Shown in pieces: positions 1-5,830 of a stretch of 6,616 bases of DNA. The first letter of the stretch is position 1, and every line of letters begins with the position of its first letter. The notes beneath the pieces are model-generated. The model did no database searches. It had not been told where the DNA came from and worked only from the letters and a program-made list of their open reading frames with translations. Origin of the DNA: Aquificaceae bacterium (GTDB lineage: Bacteria; Aquificota; Aquificia; Aquificales; Aquificaceae); NCBI GenBank assembly GCA_015487835.1, contig WFOY01000085.1:1-6616 (forward strand), given 5' to 3'. The position numbers were made by a program, and so were the translations under genes.

Positions 1-893
1 AAGGTCCGGGGTGTTTTGAGGAACTCGTATATAAGCCCCTCCCTTGGGAGGGAGACTATATCGTCCACACCTTTGAACGGCTTAGCTAAGCCCGCCTCGA
101 CAAGACGGCTACACCCCTTCCACCTTTCAGATCTCTTGTCTCCTACATGGGCGTAAACCTTTTTCCCGTAACGTATAGCATGATCGGCTGTTATAAGGGC
201 ACCGCTTCTTGGTCCTGCCTCCGGCACCACCAGGAACTCAGAGAGGGCGGCTATTATCCTGTTCCTCTTGGGGAATGAGTGTCTGGATCCAGGTTCATGG
301 GGCAGCATCTCGGACACAAGAGCTGCCGCTGGTCTCCTGAGAAGCTTCAAATGATCCTTGCCAGCTTTCAAAAGTCCAAAACCAAGAACACAAAGCGTGT
401 ACCCAGATAGTTCAACGGTAGATCTGTGAACCTTCATGTCGACACCGACGGCACCCCCCGATACGGTCCCGTAGCCTGCCTGCACGAGACTGGAAACCAG
501 AGATTCCACGAGGCCAAGCGTGTAGCTGGAGGGTCTCCTGGGACCGACTATACCCACGAGGGGAACGTCTATTAGATCACCCCAGAGGAAGAGAAGAGGG
601 GGAGGGTCAGGGATAGATCTGAGGTTCCTGGGGTACTCCGGGTCTGTGAGTGTGAGGACCTTTATACCTTCCCTTCTTATGGTCCTCTCGAGTTCCTCTA
701 TTTCTCTTACGCCCACACCCTCCCTCCTCAGGATGACCTCAGCCCGCCTTGGACCCACCACACTGCTCAGCGACTCCCTGTCCGCCTCGAGGACAGTAAC
801 GGGATCGCCGAACCTGGATATTAGCTTGTTGATGCTCCTCTCCCCCAGCCCTTTTATGGACCTTAGGATGATCCAGGGTGCTACCTCCCCCAT
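1..893 (-). CDS. dprA: DprA/Smf-family DNA-processing protein (3' end cut by window edge)
   Basis: DprA binds incoming single-stranded DNA in the cytoplasm and loads RecA during natural transformation. I translated this frame by hand: 297 codons are open from the ATG at 893 to the left edge, so the C-terminus is missing. Residues 11-30 resemble a helix-hairpin-helix (RSIKGLGERSINKL). The Rossmann-like core follows: GIVGPRR at 114-120, SGGAVGVD at 145-152, SEMLP at 194-198, FPKRNRIIAALS at 207-218 and VPEAGPRSGALITA at 223-236. These match the order of DprA signatures. Two spots are divergent: the usual SGGARGID has Val for Arg, and the VLG-x-GLD-like segment reads VLGFGLL. No other in-frame ATG lies upstream, because an in-frame stop falls at 906-908. 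There is no strong Shine-Dalgarno. It is divergent from the oxidoreductase operon and probably unrelated to it. The family call is firm; an active role in competence is inferred. Confidence 0.88.
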   Translation of the reverse strand, partial: MGEVAPWIILRSIKGLGERSINKLISRFGDPVTVLEADRESLSSVVGPRRAEVILRREGVGVREIEELERTIRREGIKVLTLTDPEYPRNLRSIPDPPPLLFLWGDLIDVPLVGIVGPRRPSSYTLGLVESLVSSLVQAGYGTVSGGAVGVDMKVHRSTVELSGYTLCVLGFGLLKAGKDHLKLLRRPAAALVSEMLPHEPGSRHSFPKRNRIIAALSEFLVVPEAGPRSGALITADHAIRYGKKVYAHVGDKRSERWKGCSRLVEAGLAKPFKGVDDIVSLPREGLIYEFLKTPRT

Positions 894-920
894 CTCTAAT
901 CTAAATCATAAGGTTAGCCC

Positions 921-949
921 TTGTTTTCATATTAGGTTTTCCTTATATT
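921..949 (+). promoter_or_regulatory. Sigma-70-like promoter of the oxidoreductase operon
   Basis: A TTGTTT box at 921-926 and a TATATT box at 944-949 are separated by exactly 17 bases, in the AT-rich gap between two divergent genes. Transcription would start near 956, giving a leader of about 29 bases before the first ATG at 985. No other equally good pair is visible on the plus strand in this gap. This is a match to the bacterial consensus by eye, with no experimental support. Confidence 0.5.
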
Positions 950-971
950 TTTATCACAACCCTTTTGGTAT

Positions 972-984
972 AGGAGGCAGGAGG
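972..984 (+). promoter_or_regulatory. Shine-Dalgarno site that fixes the delta-subunit start
   Basis: AGGAGG at 972-977 lies 7 bases before the ATG at 985. A second GGAGG at 980-984 abuts the ATG and is too close to be the main site. The frame stays open far upstream, to an ATG at 646, but that extension crosses the promoter and the opposing dprA gene. The Shine-Dalgarno therefore decides for 985. Confidence 0.8.
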
Positions 985-1224
985 ATGTACTATGTTGCCC
1001 AGGTAATAAAGGATGAATGTACCAAATACAACTGTAAACAGTGCACCCTCTTTTGTCCTGAACCCAACACCCTGATGTACACGGACGAAGGACACCACGC
1101 CCTGGTTATAACCGAGAGGTGCAAGGGTTGTGCCCTCTGCGTGTACGTGTGCTCTAACCTGCTGAAGCGTGACTCGATCGAGATGGTCTACGCTGAGAAT
1201 AGAGACGTTGCGGGGGTGAGATAG
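985..1224 (+). CDS. porD: 2-oxoacid (pyruvate):ferredoxin oxidoreductase, ferredoxin-like delta subunit
   Basis: This 79-residue iron-sulfur subunit passes electrons between the TPP/Fe-S core of the enzyme and external ferredoxin. Two cysteine groups are visible. The first is C12, C17, C20 and C24 followed by Pro. The second is C46, C49, C52 and C56. Together they fit two [4Fe-4S] clusters. The first group is spaced C-x4-C-x2-C-x3-C-P instead of the usual C-x2-C-x2-C-x3-C-P, and the second lacks the Pro after its last Cys. The small size and the position at the head of an operon with alpha, beta and gamma genes support the delta-subunit call over a free ferredoxin. The ATG at 985 was chosen for its AGGAGG site. 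The stop is one base before the next ATG, which suggests translational coupling. Confidence 0.85.
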   Translation: MYYVAQVIKDECTKYNCKQCTLFCPEPNTLMYTDEGHHALVITERCKGCALCVYVCSNLLKRDSIEMVYAENRDVAGVR

Positions 1225-1225
1225 C

Positions 1226-1795
1226 ATGGCGAAACTCGGTCCCTCAGGATACTCACCCTACCCGGTAGCGGTTTACGAGAACCTGCTGAACCCGCCTCCC
1301 GGCAAGGCGGTAATGTTCAACGAGATAGTGGACGAAGAGGTGGCTATGAGGGAGGCCGCCAAGGCCATGCTCACCAGAGACAACCCAACCATATTCCCAG
1401 GCCCCCAGGTTCTCTACGCTTGGAACGATGAAGCCAAAGAGAAGGCAAGGCTCGTGAGGAAGATGGCTGAGGTCTTGGGGGCCAAGATAATACCCATGTA
1501 CGATTACAGGCCCAAGTATCCCAAGATAGACCCTGAGAAGGAGATAAACCCGAACCACCCTAACCTGACCATCTGGCACAACAACATAAAGGCCTGCATC
1601 TTCATAGGCGTCCACTGCCACTACGCCAACGTGGCCCTCAAGATAATAAGGGCTGAGACCGACTGCTTCACCATCGCTATGTGCGGTATGGCGGGTCACG
1701 AGGACGCTATGATAACGCTCAGAGATCAGCACACGGAAGAGATAGAGAAATTTATCAGGATAGCTGAGGAGGTAAAGAGGGATCTCGGTAAGTAA
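1226..1795 (+). CDS. porE: Fifth oxidoreductase subunit, CO dehydrogenase epsilon-like (PorE/ForE type)
   Basis: This 189-residue protein resembles the CO dehydrogenase/acetyl-CoA synthase epsilon subunit family (CdhB, a Rossmann-like fold). The best match is the segment IKACIFIGVHCHYANVALKIIR at about residues 121-142, which recalls the family's strand-turn-helix after a variable middle region; a TLRD stretch follows at 164-167. Five-subunit pyruvate and 2-oxoglutarate:ferredoxin oxidoreductases of Hydrogenobacter carry a comparable extra small subunit, so operon position supports the assignment. Its job is not known to me; structural or regulatory roles are possible. The C-terminal half is rich in possible metal ligands: C124, H130, C131, H132, C147, C153 and H158. 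The start at 1226 has a GGGGGTGAG site upstream and lies 1 base after the delta stop. No CO dehydrogenase gene is nearby, which argues against a CODH role. Confidence 0.72.
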   Translation: MAKLGPSGYSPYPVAVYENLLNPPPGKAVMFNEIVDEEVAMREAAKAMLTRDNPTIFPGPQVLYAWNDEAKEKARLVRKMAEVLGAKIIPMYDYRPKYPKIDPEKEINPNHPNLTIWHNNIKACIFIGVHCHYANVALKIIRAETDCFTIAMCGMAGHEDAMITLRDQHTEEIEKFIRIAEEVKRDLGK

Positions 1796-1807
1796 AGGAG
1801 GAGGTAG
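1794..1807 (+). promoter_or_regulatory. Strong Shine-Dalgarno for the alpha subunit
   Basis: A long purine tract reading AAAGGAGGAGGTAG overlaps the stop of the upstream gene and sits just ahead of the ATG at 1812. It is the strongest ribosome-binding tract in the operon and is consistent with high expression of the catalytic alpha chain. Confidence 0.7.
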
Positions 1808-1811
1808 TGTT

Positions 1812-3017
1812 ATGCAGAAGACTGAGCAGGTTCAGTATAATAGAGCCGGTCAAAGGGTAGTATCTCCAGAGTACATGCTCTTCGAAGCCCCCAGAACTAA
1901 GCACTTCATGACAGGATCCGAAGTCGTTAAGGAGGCGGTAAAGAGGTCCTCAGTAGATGCATCGGTATCCTACCCGATAACACCCCAGTCGGAAGCTGCC
2001 CACATGATCGGTGAGCTCTGGGTGGAGGGTTACGTCGGGGTCTACTTCAGAGGTGAGTCCGAGTTCGGTGTCATGTCCGAGATAGCTGGCTGTGCGATGG
2101 CTGGAGCGAGGACCATAACGACGACCTCGGGTCCAGGAACACTCAGGGCTATGGAGAACTTCCCCATGTGGGCAGGTTCCAGGCTCCCCATACAGCTCGT
2201 TCTCATGGCGAGAGGTATAAACTCACCCCTCTCCATACAGCCCGACAACCTGGAGGTCTCCTTCCTGCTGGATACGGGGTGTATGATCTGGCATGCTGAG
2301 ACCGCCCAGGAACTCTTTGATATGATAATAGCCGGTTTCGTGGTTGCGGAGCAGCCTGACGTCCACGTCCCGATAGTGACCGTGGTGGATGGTTTCTTCA
2401 TATCCCACACGAGAGAGGCGGTCATGCTTCCTCCCGACGACATAGCCCTGCCTCCTTACAACCCCTACAAGGCACCGATGCCACCCATAGACATGGAGAT
2501 GTCCCCCGGAAGGTTTCTGAGGGACCCCTACGTCATGAAGTCCAACTACATATCCTACGCAACCCACGCCAGCTGGCAGTTCGAGGTGAGGGCTGCCATA
2601 GAGAGGTCCAGACCCTACGCCAAGCATCTCCTCAGGGGCCTCATAGAGGAGTTCGGCGATCCCGAAGGGGACCTGGTCTTCGTTGCCTCCGGAACAGCGG
2701 CCGCACAAGCTAAGGAGGCTACTCAGATACTGATCCACGAGGAGGGTGTGAAGGCGAGGGTCGTTAGGCTGAAAACTCTCAGACCTTTCCCAACCCAGGA
2801 ACTGATACAGGCCGTCCAGGGAGCTAAGTACATCTTCGTTCCCGAGTTCAACGTGGTAGGCTGGCTGGAGAGAGAGGTAAGGCGTGCCCTTTACGGGCAT
2901 GTGGATATACCTGTGATCGGGTCGCCCAGGGTTGCGGGTGGTATGACCATGCCTCCTGAGTTCATAGTTAAGGAGATCCTTCAATTCCTTGGAAAGGAGG
3001 TGAAGCATGTCGTTTAG
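1812..3017 (+). CDS. porA: 2-oxoacid (pyruvate):ferredoxin oxidoreductase, alpha subunit
   Basis: The 401-residue alpha chain contains the pyrimidine-binding domain I and domain II of the TPP-dependent oxidoreductase. It works with beta to convert 2-oxoacid plus CoA to acyl-CoA, CO2 and reduced ferredoxin, or the reverse. Visible motifs are YPITPQSE (54-61), an ESEFG acidic patch (82-86), the GARTITTTSGPG loop (98-109) and ARGINSPLSI (133-142). The Arg at 134 lies where pyruvate oxidoreductases have a substrate-binding Arg. Domain II begins near residue 285 (GDLVFVASGTAAAQA). The ARGINSPLSI segment is closer to pyruvate-type enzymes than to the RGGPSTG-type motif of KorA enzymes. Because Aquificota 2-oxoglutarate enzymes may share the pyruvate-type ancestry, the substrate remains open. 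The N-terminal 30 residues precede domain I as an extension. Length is normal for a separate alpha subunit. Confidence 0.88.
   Translation: MQKTEQVQYNRAGQRVVSPEYMLFEAPRTKHFMTGSEVVKEAVKRSSVDASVSYPITPQSEAAHMIGELWVEGYVGVYFRGESEFGVMSEIAGCAMAGARTITTTSGPGTLRAMENFPMWAGSRLPIQLVLMARGINSPLSIQPDNLEVSFLLDTGCMIWHAETAQELFDMIIAGFVVAEQPDVHVPIVTVVDGFFISHTREAVMLPPDDIALPPYNPYKAPMPPIDMEMSPGRFLRDPYVMKSNYISYATHASWQFEVRAAIERSRPYAKHLLRGLIEEFGDPEGDLVFVASGTAAAQAKEATQILIHEEGVKARVVRLKTLRPFPTQELIQAVQGAKYIFVPEFNVVGWLEREVRRALYGHVDIPVIGSPRVAGGMTMPPEFIVKEILQFLGKEVKHVV
2991..3003 (+). promoter_or_regulatory. Shine-Dalgarno for the beta subunit, inside the alpha gene
   Basis: GGAAAGGAGGTGA lies in the last codons of the alpha gene and ends 3 bases before the ATG at 3007; its AGGAGG core is about 6 bases from that ATG. 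It supports the 11-base overlap start over any later ATG. Confidence 0.7.
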
Positions 3018-3867
3018 GATCTTCAAGATAAACGAGGACCTTAAGGAGTTTATGCCGCCTGAGATAATAGACCTTGAGGAGAAGGCCACCTGGGGCAACC
3101 CCAAGAGGGGTGTGATGGATCTCCCCTACTCGAAGGAGCTTCTCGAGGAGCACTCCCTATGTGCGGGTTGTCCTGAGTCAGCGGCCTTCAGGTACATACT
3201 CGCCTCCCTTCCAAACCCCGAGGACACGATAATAGTCAACTCTACAGGATGCACGTCTCTTGTCTTCCCCCACATAGCTCTACACACGGTCCACTCCCTC
3301 TTCGGAAACCAGAACGCCATAGCCTCTGGGATCAAGAGGACCCTCGAGTGGAGGTTCCCGGACAAGGTCAAGGACGTTATAGTCCTCGCCGGTGACGGAG
3401 CCATAGTTGACATAGGTCTTGACTGCACCCTCCAGTCCTTCTTCAGACAGGAGAAGATCACGACCATATGCTTCGACAACGAGGTCTACGCCAACACGGG
3501 CGGCCAGGAGAGCGGTATGACCGTCAAGGGTCACGTCTTCAAGATGGCTCCAAAAGGAAAGCAGTGGGACAAGGTTCCGATGTGGCAGATCGCTATAGAC
3601 TCCGGCTGTCACTACGTGGCGAGGCTTACCGTCTCCTCACCCAAGAGGGTTGAGCAGGTCATAAAGAAGGCTATATACGTGGCGAGAGAGGTGGGACCCA
3701 CCTACGTCCACCTCTACACACCCTGCATACTTGAGATAGGTCTCAACTCCGACGACGGCCTCGAGGAGATGAGGAGGACCGACAAGGAGAGGTTCAAGTT
3801 CTTCGAGTACATGACCGACGCTGCTAAGGAGGTAATCCAGAAGAAGAAGGAGGAGGGTCTGATATGA
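3007..3867 (+). CDS. porB: 2-oxoacid (pyruvate):ferredoxin oxidoreductase, beta subunit (TPP-binding)
   Basis: The 286-residue beta chain binds the thiamine diphosphate and one [4Fe-4S] cluster. The TPP motif is clear: GDG at 129-131, D135, then DNEVYANTGGQ at 157-167, with N163 as the Mg2+-side Asn. Probable cluster ligands are C52 and C55 (in HSLCAGCPES), C82 (in STGC) and C240 (in TPC). Together with the alpha subunit it forms the active site. About 50 residues precede the first Cys motif, longer than in many archaeal PorB proteins; this arm may help hold the extra subunits, which is speculation. The gene overlaps alpha by 11 bases in another frame, and its stop overlaps the gamma start in ATGA, so translation is probably coupled. 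The C-terminus is strongly charged (Lys/Glu). Confidence 0.9.
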   Translation: MSFRIFKINEDLKEFMPPEIIDLEEKATWGNPKRGVMDLPYSKELLEEHSLCAGCPESAAFRYILASLPNPEDTIIVNSTGCTSLVFPHIALHTVHSLFGNQNAIASGIKRTLEWRFPDKVKDVIVLAGDGAIVDIGLDCTLQSFFRQEKITTICFDNEVYANTGGQESGMTVKGHVFKMAPKGKQWDKVPMWQIAIDSGCHYVARLTVSSPKRVEQVIKKAIYVAREVGPTYVHLYTPCILEIGLNSDDGLEEMRRTDKERFKFFEYMTDAAKEVIQKKKEEGLI

Positions 3868-4577
3868 GGAGGAGAAGGATAAACGTCAGGATGCCCGCCA
3901 TAGGTGGTCAGGGTGCTGTGACAGCGGCCCACATAATAGCCACCGCAGCGGATCATGCGGGATACCACGCCGTCTCAAACCCCTTCTTCGGGGCCGAGAA
4001 GAGGATGGCTCCAGCTGAGAGCTACGTCAGGATAGGCATAGAGCCTATATACGACAGAGGTGAGGTGGTCTACCCGGATGTGATAATGGTCTTCCACTCC
4101 CAGGTGATCACGATGGGGAAGTCCTACACGATGCCCTTCTACTCAGGCATAAAGAGGGACGGGCTGATAATAATAAACGCAGAAGAGGACCTCCTCTCTG
4201 ACAGAGACAAGGCGTTCCTGGAGTCCCTTAACGTCAAAGTCTTTAACTTCTCCGCAACCAAGTTCGCCCTTGAGATAGCTGGGACAGAACTCGCCACCAA
4301 CATGGCCATGATAGGGGCCTTCTTCGGCATAACCCAGATAGCGGGGATGGAGTCCATAGAGGAGGGTATAAAGGCCAGGTTCCTCAAGAAGTTCGTGGCC
4401 TCAGGTGGAACCATGTCCCTGGACTCCGCCATTGAGAGGAAGTTCAAGAAGAAGCTCGAACTCATAGAGAAGAACATAAACACCGCAAAGGCCGCCTACG
4501 AACTCGCCAACCAGTGGGCTAAAGAGCAGGGTATAGAACCCTGGCTACCGAAACCTCAGGAGGTGGCGAGGGTATAA
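3864..4577 (+). CDS. porG: 2-oxoacid (pyruvate):ferredoxin oxidoreductase, gamma subunit
   Basis: The 237-residue gamma chain corresponds to the 2-oxoacid oxidoreductase gamma-type domain, which packs on the alpha-beta core and is thought to help bind CoA. The glycine loop AIGGQGAVTAA at about 11-21 and the NPFFGAEKRMAPAESYVR segment at about 39-56 are signatures of this family. The middle holds alternating hydrophobic strands (DVIMVFHSQ, DGLIIINAEED). A basic helical stretch (RKFKKKLELIEKNI) at about 192-205 is followed by a C-terminal tail ending near EPWLPKPQE. The last part exceeds the roughly 180-residue archaeal gamma subunits. The start overlaps the beta stop by 4 bases. It is the last gene of the operon, 3 bases before a hairpin. 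Confidence 0.88.
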   Translation: MRRRRINVRMPAIGGQGAVTAAHIIATAADHAGYHAVSNPFFGAEKRMAPAESYVRIGIEPIYDRGEVVYPDVIMVFHSQVITMGKSYTMPFYSGIKRDGLIIINAEEDLLSDRDKAFLESLNVKVFNFSATKFALEIAGTELATNMAMIGAFFGITQIAGMESIEEGIKARFLKKFVASGGTMSLDSAIERKFKKKLELIEKNINTAKAAYELANQWAKEQGIEPWLPKPQEVARV

Positions 4578-4580
4578 TTT

Positions 4581-4601
4581 AAGGGGTGCTTAGCACCTCT
4601 T
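4581..4601. terminator. Hairpin between convergent genes, probable bidirectional terminator
   Basis: Bases 4581-4589 pair with 4593-4601 as a 9-bp stem containing one G-T wobble, around a 3-base TTA loop. The stem starts 3 bases after the gamma-subunit stop and ends 5 bases before the stop of the opposing regulator gene. The flanks are AT-rich on both sides (TGTAATTTAT on one strand, TTAAATTATA on the other) but hold no long T run. Termination in both directions is therefore likely but not certain. Confidence 0.65.
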
Positions 4602-4606
4602 GTAAT

Positions 4607-5734
4607 TTATCCTATAGATGTTAGGAGGTTATATTTTTCATCAAGTGTCTTTTTGAGTTTCTCTACAAATTTATTGAATCTCTCTAAATTTTCTTCATAA
4701 TCTTCAGGTAAATCTTCATAACCTTCTTCTATAGCTTTATCCACGTAATCGTTGAAAAATGTCCTGGTAGGCTTTATTATTTTCTTTACGTGTCTTATAT
4801 TGAGAAATCTGAAGGCGTATCTACTGCTTGTGTATCCTACCAAAACGGTTTTCCATGTTTCAGGATCGATTTTACCAATTTGAGATGGTGAGATTTTATA
4901 ATCTCTATACACAAGATCTTTATCTAATTTCTCAAGTTCAACTTCAAATATAAAGGGTTTCTCGCTAGAAATAGGAAAGTTTTTGCTCTCTCTGAGTTTT
5001 TTTGAGACCTGCTCTATTATCTCTTTGTTAGATTCATATATCTTCCCAAACCTACTACTATCCTCAAGTTTTAAAACTTCAACGCTCTGTATATAAGCCA
5101 CTATAAAGGACTTGGAAAATCTACTCTTTACAGCATTCTTATCGCTTAGCTCCCACCCTGCAAGTTGAATCAAACCCTCGTATGAGAACAGTTTTAAAGG
5201 CACCACTATCCTTTGCTTGTTCTTATAGCCGAATCTTAGAACTACATTTTCACCTTTTACCCTCCTTTCTAATCCTTCAAGTATCTTAGATATGACTTCG
5301 ATATTTACTTTGGCGTACCGCTCTTCAAACTCCACATACTTGCCTATACACTCGCTCAAGACACCTTCCGTATCGCTTCCTCCCGACACTTTTGAAAGTA
5401 CATGCTTTAATCTCCCCACAAGCTCACTTTTATAACCCATTGGCAGGAATATAAAGCCTATCATTAGGTTTCTCCTCTCCTCTTCAGAAAGATATTCAAG
5501 GCCCTTAAGGGCACCTTTTTTTATCCTCCACCGTTTGCCCTTCCTTCCGCGCTCATCTCCCTCAGATTCCAGATAGCCTGTGTATTCTAAACTATTGAGG
5601 AGCCTCTGCAGTTTCCTCCTCTCTGGAGACCTGGCGCTTCTGTTTCCAAAAAGTTTTTCCTGTATATCCGCCGTGGACACTTCTCTATCCTTAGCCCCCA
5701 GCTCGAGCATAGCTTTCAAAACATCAAGCCTCAT
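4607..5734 (-). CDS. WYL-domain transcriptional regulator, HTH + degenerate WYL + C-terminal extension
   Basis: A 375-residue (or 387 from an ATG at 5770) DNA-binding regulator. Numbering is from the ATG at 5734. Residues 1-76 form a winged helix-turn-helix; the recognition helix is probably RRKLQRLLNSLEYTGYL at 39-55. Residues about 160-221 match a WYL domain (VVLRFGYKNKQRIVVPLKLFSYEGLIQLAGWELSD onward), and 258-320 match the usual C-terminal extension. The name-giving Trp-Tyr-Leu reads Ile-Gln-Leu at 189-191, and the usual Arg-Ile further on reads Tyr-Ile, so ligand binding may be altered. Many WYL regulators sense a ligand or nucleic acid; BrxR and CapW repress phage-defence operons. The gene is far richer in A+T than the upstream operon and is divergent from a peptidase-like gene. 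The start at 5734 has AAGGAAGGA 7 bases upstream, while 5770 has no Shine-Dalgarno. Autoregulation through the intergenic palindrome is likely. The target genes are unknown. Confidence 0.8.
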   Translation of the reverse strand: MRLDVLKAMLELGAKDREVSTADIQEKLFGNRSARSPERRKLQRLLNSLEYTGYLESEGDERGRKGKRWRIKKGALKGLEYLSEEERRNLMIGFIFLPMGYKSELVGRLKHVLSKVSGGSDTEGVLSECIGKYVEFEERYAKVNIEVISKILEGLERRVKGENVVLRFGYKNKQRIVVPLKLFSYEGLIQLAGWELSDKNAVKSRFSKSFIVAYIQSVEVLKLEDSSRFGKIYESNKEIIEQVSKKLRESKNFPISSEKPFIFEVELEKLDKDLVYRDYKISPSQIGKIDPETWKTVLVGYTSSRYAFRFLNIRHVKKIIKPTRTFFNDYVDKAIEEGYEDLPEDYEENLERFNKFVEKLKKTLDEKYNLLTSIG

Positions 5735-5741
5735 GATTTCG

Positions 5742-5750
5742 TCCTTCCTT
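5742..5750 (-). promoter_or_regulatory. Shine-Dalgarno favouring the 5734 start of the WYL gene
   Basis: On the minus strand AAGGAAGGA occupies 5750 to 5742, leaving 7 bases to the ATG at 5734. No comparable site precedes the ATG at 5770. With a TATAAT box at 5784-5779, a transcript would begin near 5772. That gives a leader of roughly 38 bases for 5734, but almost none for 5770. Confidence 0.55.
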
Positions 5751-5770
5751 AAACGTGCATCACCACCCAT

Positions 5771-5793
5771 AATGCAATATTATATGTCGCATT
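5771..5793. promoter_or_regulatory. Imperfect 23-bp palindrome, candidate operator between the WYL and peptidase genes
   Basis: The outer arms AATGC (5771-5775) and GCATT (5789-5793) are perfect inverted copies. Counting inward around a centre at 5782, 8 of 11 base pairs match. The palindrome ends directly at the ATG at 5770 and covers the whole TATAAT box of the regulator promoter. It also lies in the -35 region of any promoter using TATACT at 5801-5806 on the other strand. A dimeric WYL regulator bound here could repress both directions; that part is inferred. Confidence 0.5.
5779..5784 (-). promoter_or_regulatory. Perfect -10 box (TATAAT) of the WYL gene promoter
   Basis: TATAAT reads from 5784 to 5779 on the minus strand. 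No good -35 hexamer is found 16 to 18 bases upstream, so activation or weak basal use is possible. The box is inside the candidate operator. Confidence 0.45.
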
Positions 5794-5800
5794 TGCTAGT

Positions 5801-5806
5801 TATACT
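5801..5806 (+). promoter_or_regulatory. Possible -10 box (TATACT) for the metallopeptidase gene
   Basis: TATACT is one base from TATAAT and lies 25 bases before the ATG at 5831. The position 17 bases upstream reads TATTAT, a poor -35 box that falls inside the candidate operator. The assignment is weak. Confidence 0.3.
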
Positions 5807-5815
5807 TCCTTATTT

Positions 5816-5824
5816 AAAGGAGGT
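5816..5824 (+). promoter_or_regulatory. Consensus Shine-Dalgarno of the metallopeptidase gene
   Basis: AAAGGAGGT ends 6 bases before the ATG at 5831. It is a near-perfect ribosome-binding site, so the gene is likely well translated once transcribed, and it fixes the start. Confidence 0.8.
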
Positions 5825-5830
5825 AAGAAC

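Noticed and set aside
905..910. TATGAT on the minus strand as a dprA -10 box
   Set aside because: There is no acceptable -35 hexamer at the right distance, and it would leave dprA almost leaderless, so I did not list it as a feature.
646..984. Long N-terminal extension of the delta-subunit frame from an ATG at 646
   Set aside because: It runs antisense through dprA and across the promoter, reads as a Ser/Leu/Pro-rich low-information peptide, and the clear Shine-Dalgarno is at 972-977 before the ATG at 985.
1253..1732. 159-codon minus-strand frame inside the fifth-subunit gene
   Set aside because: It is a shadow of the real coding strand, with no family resemblance and no operon context.
2223..3104. 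293-codon open frame on the minus strand
   Set aside because: It is antisense to the well-supported alpha and beta genes, has no recognisable domain, and arises from the G+C-rich codon pattern of the real genes.
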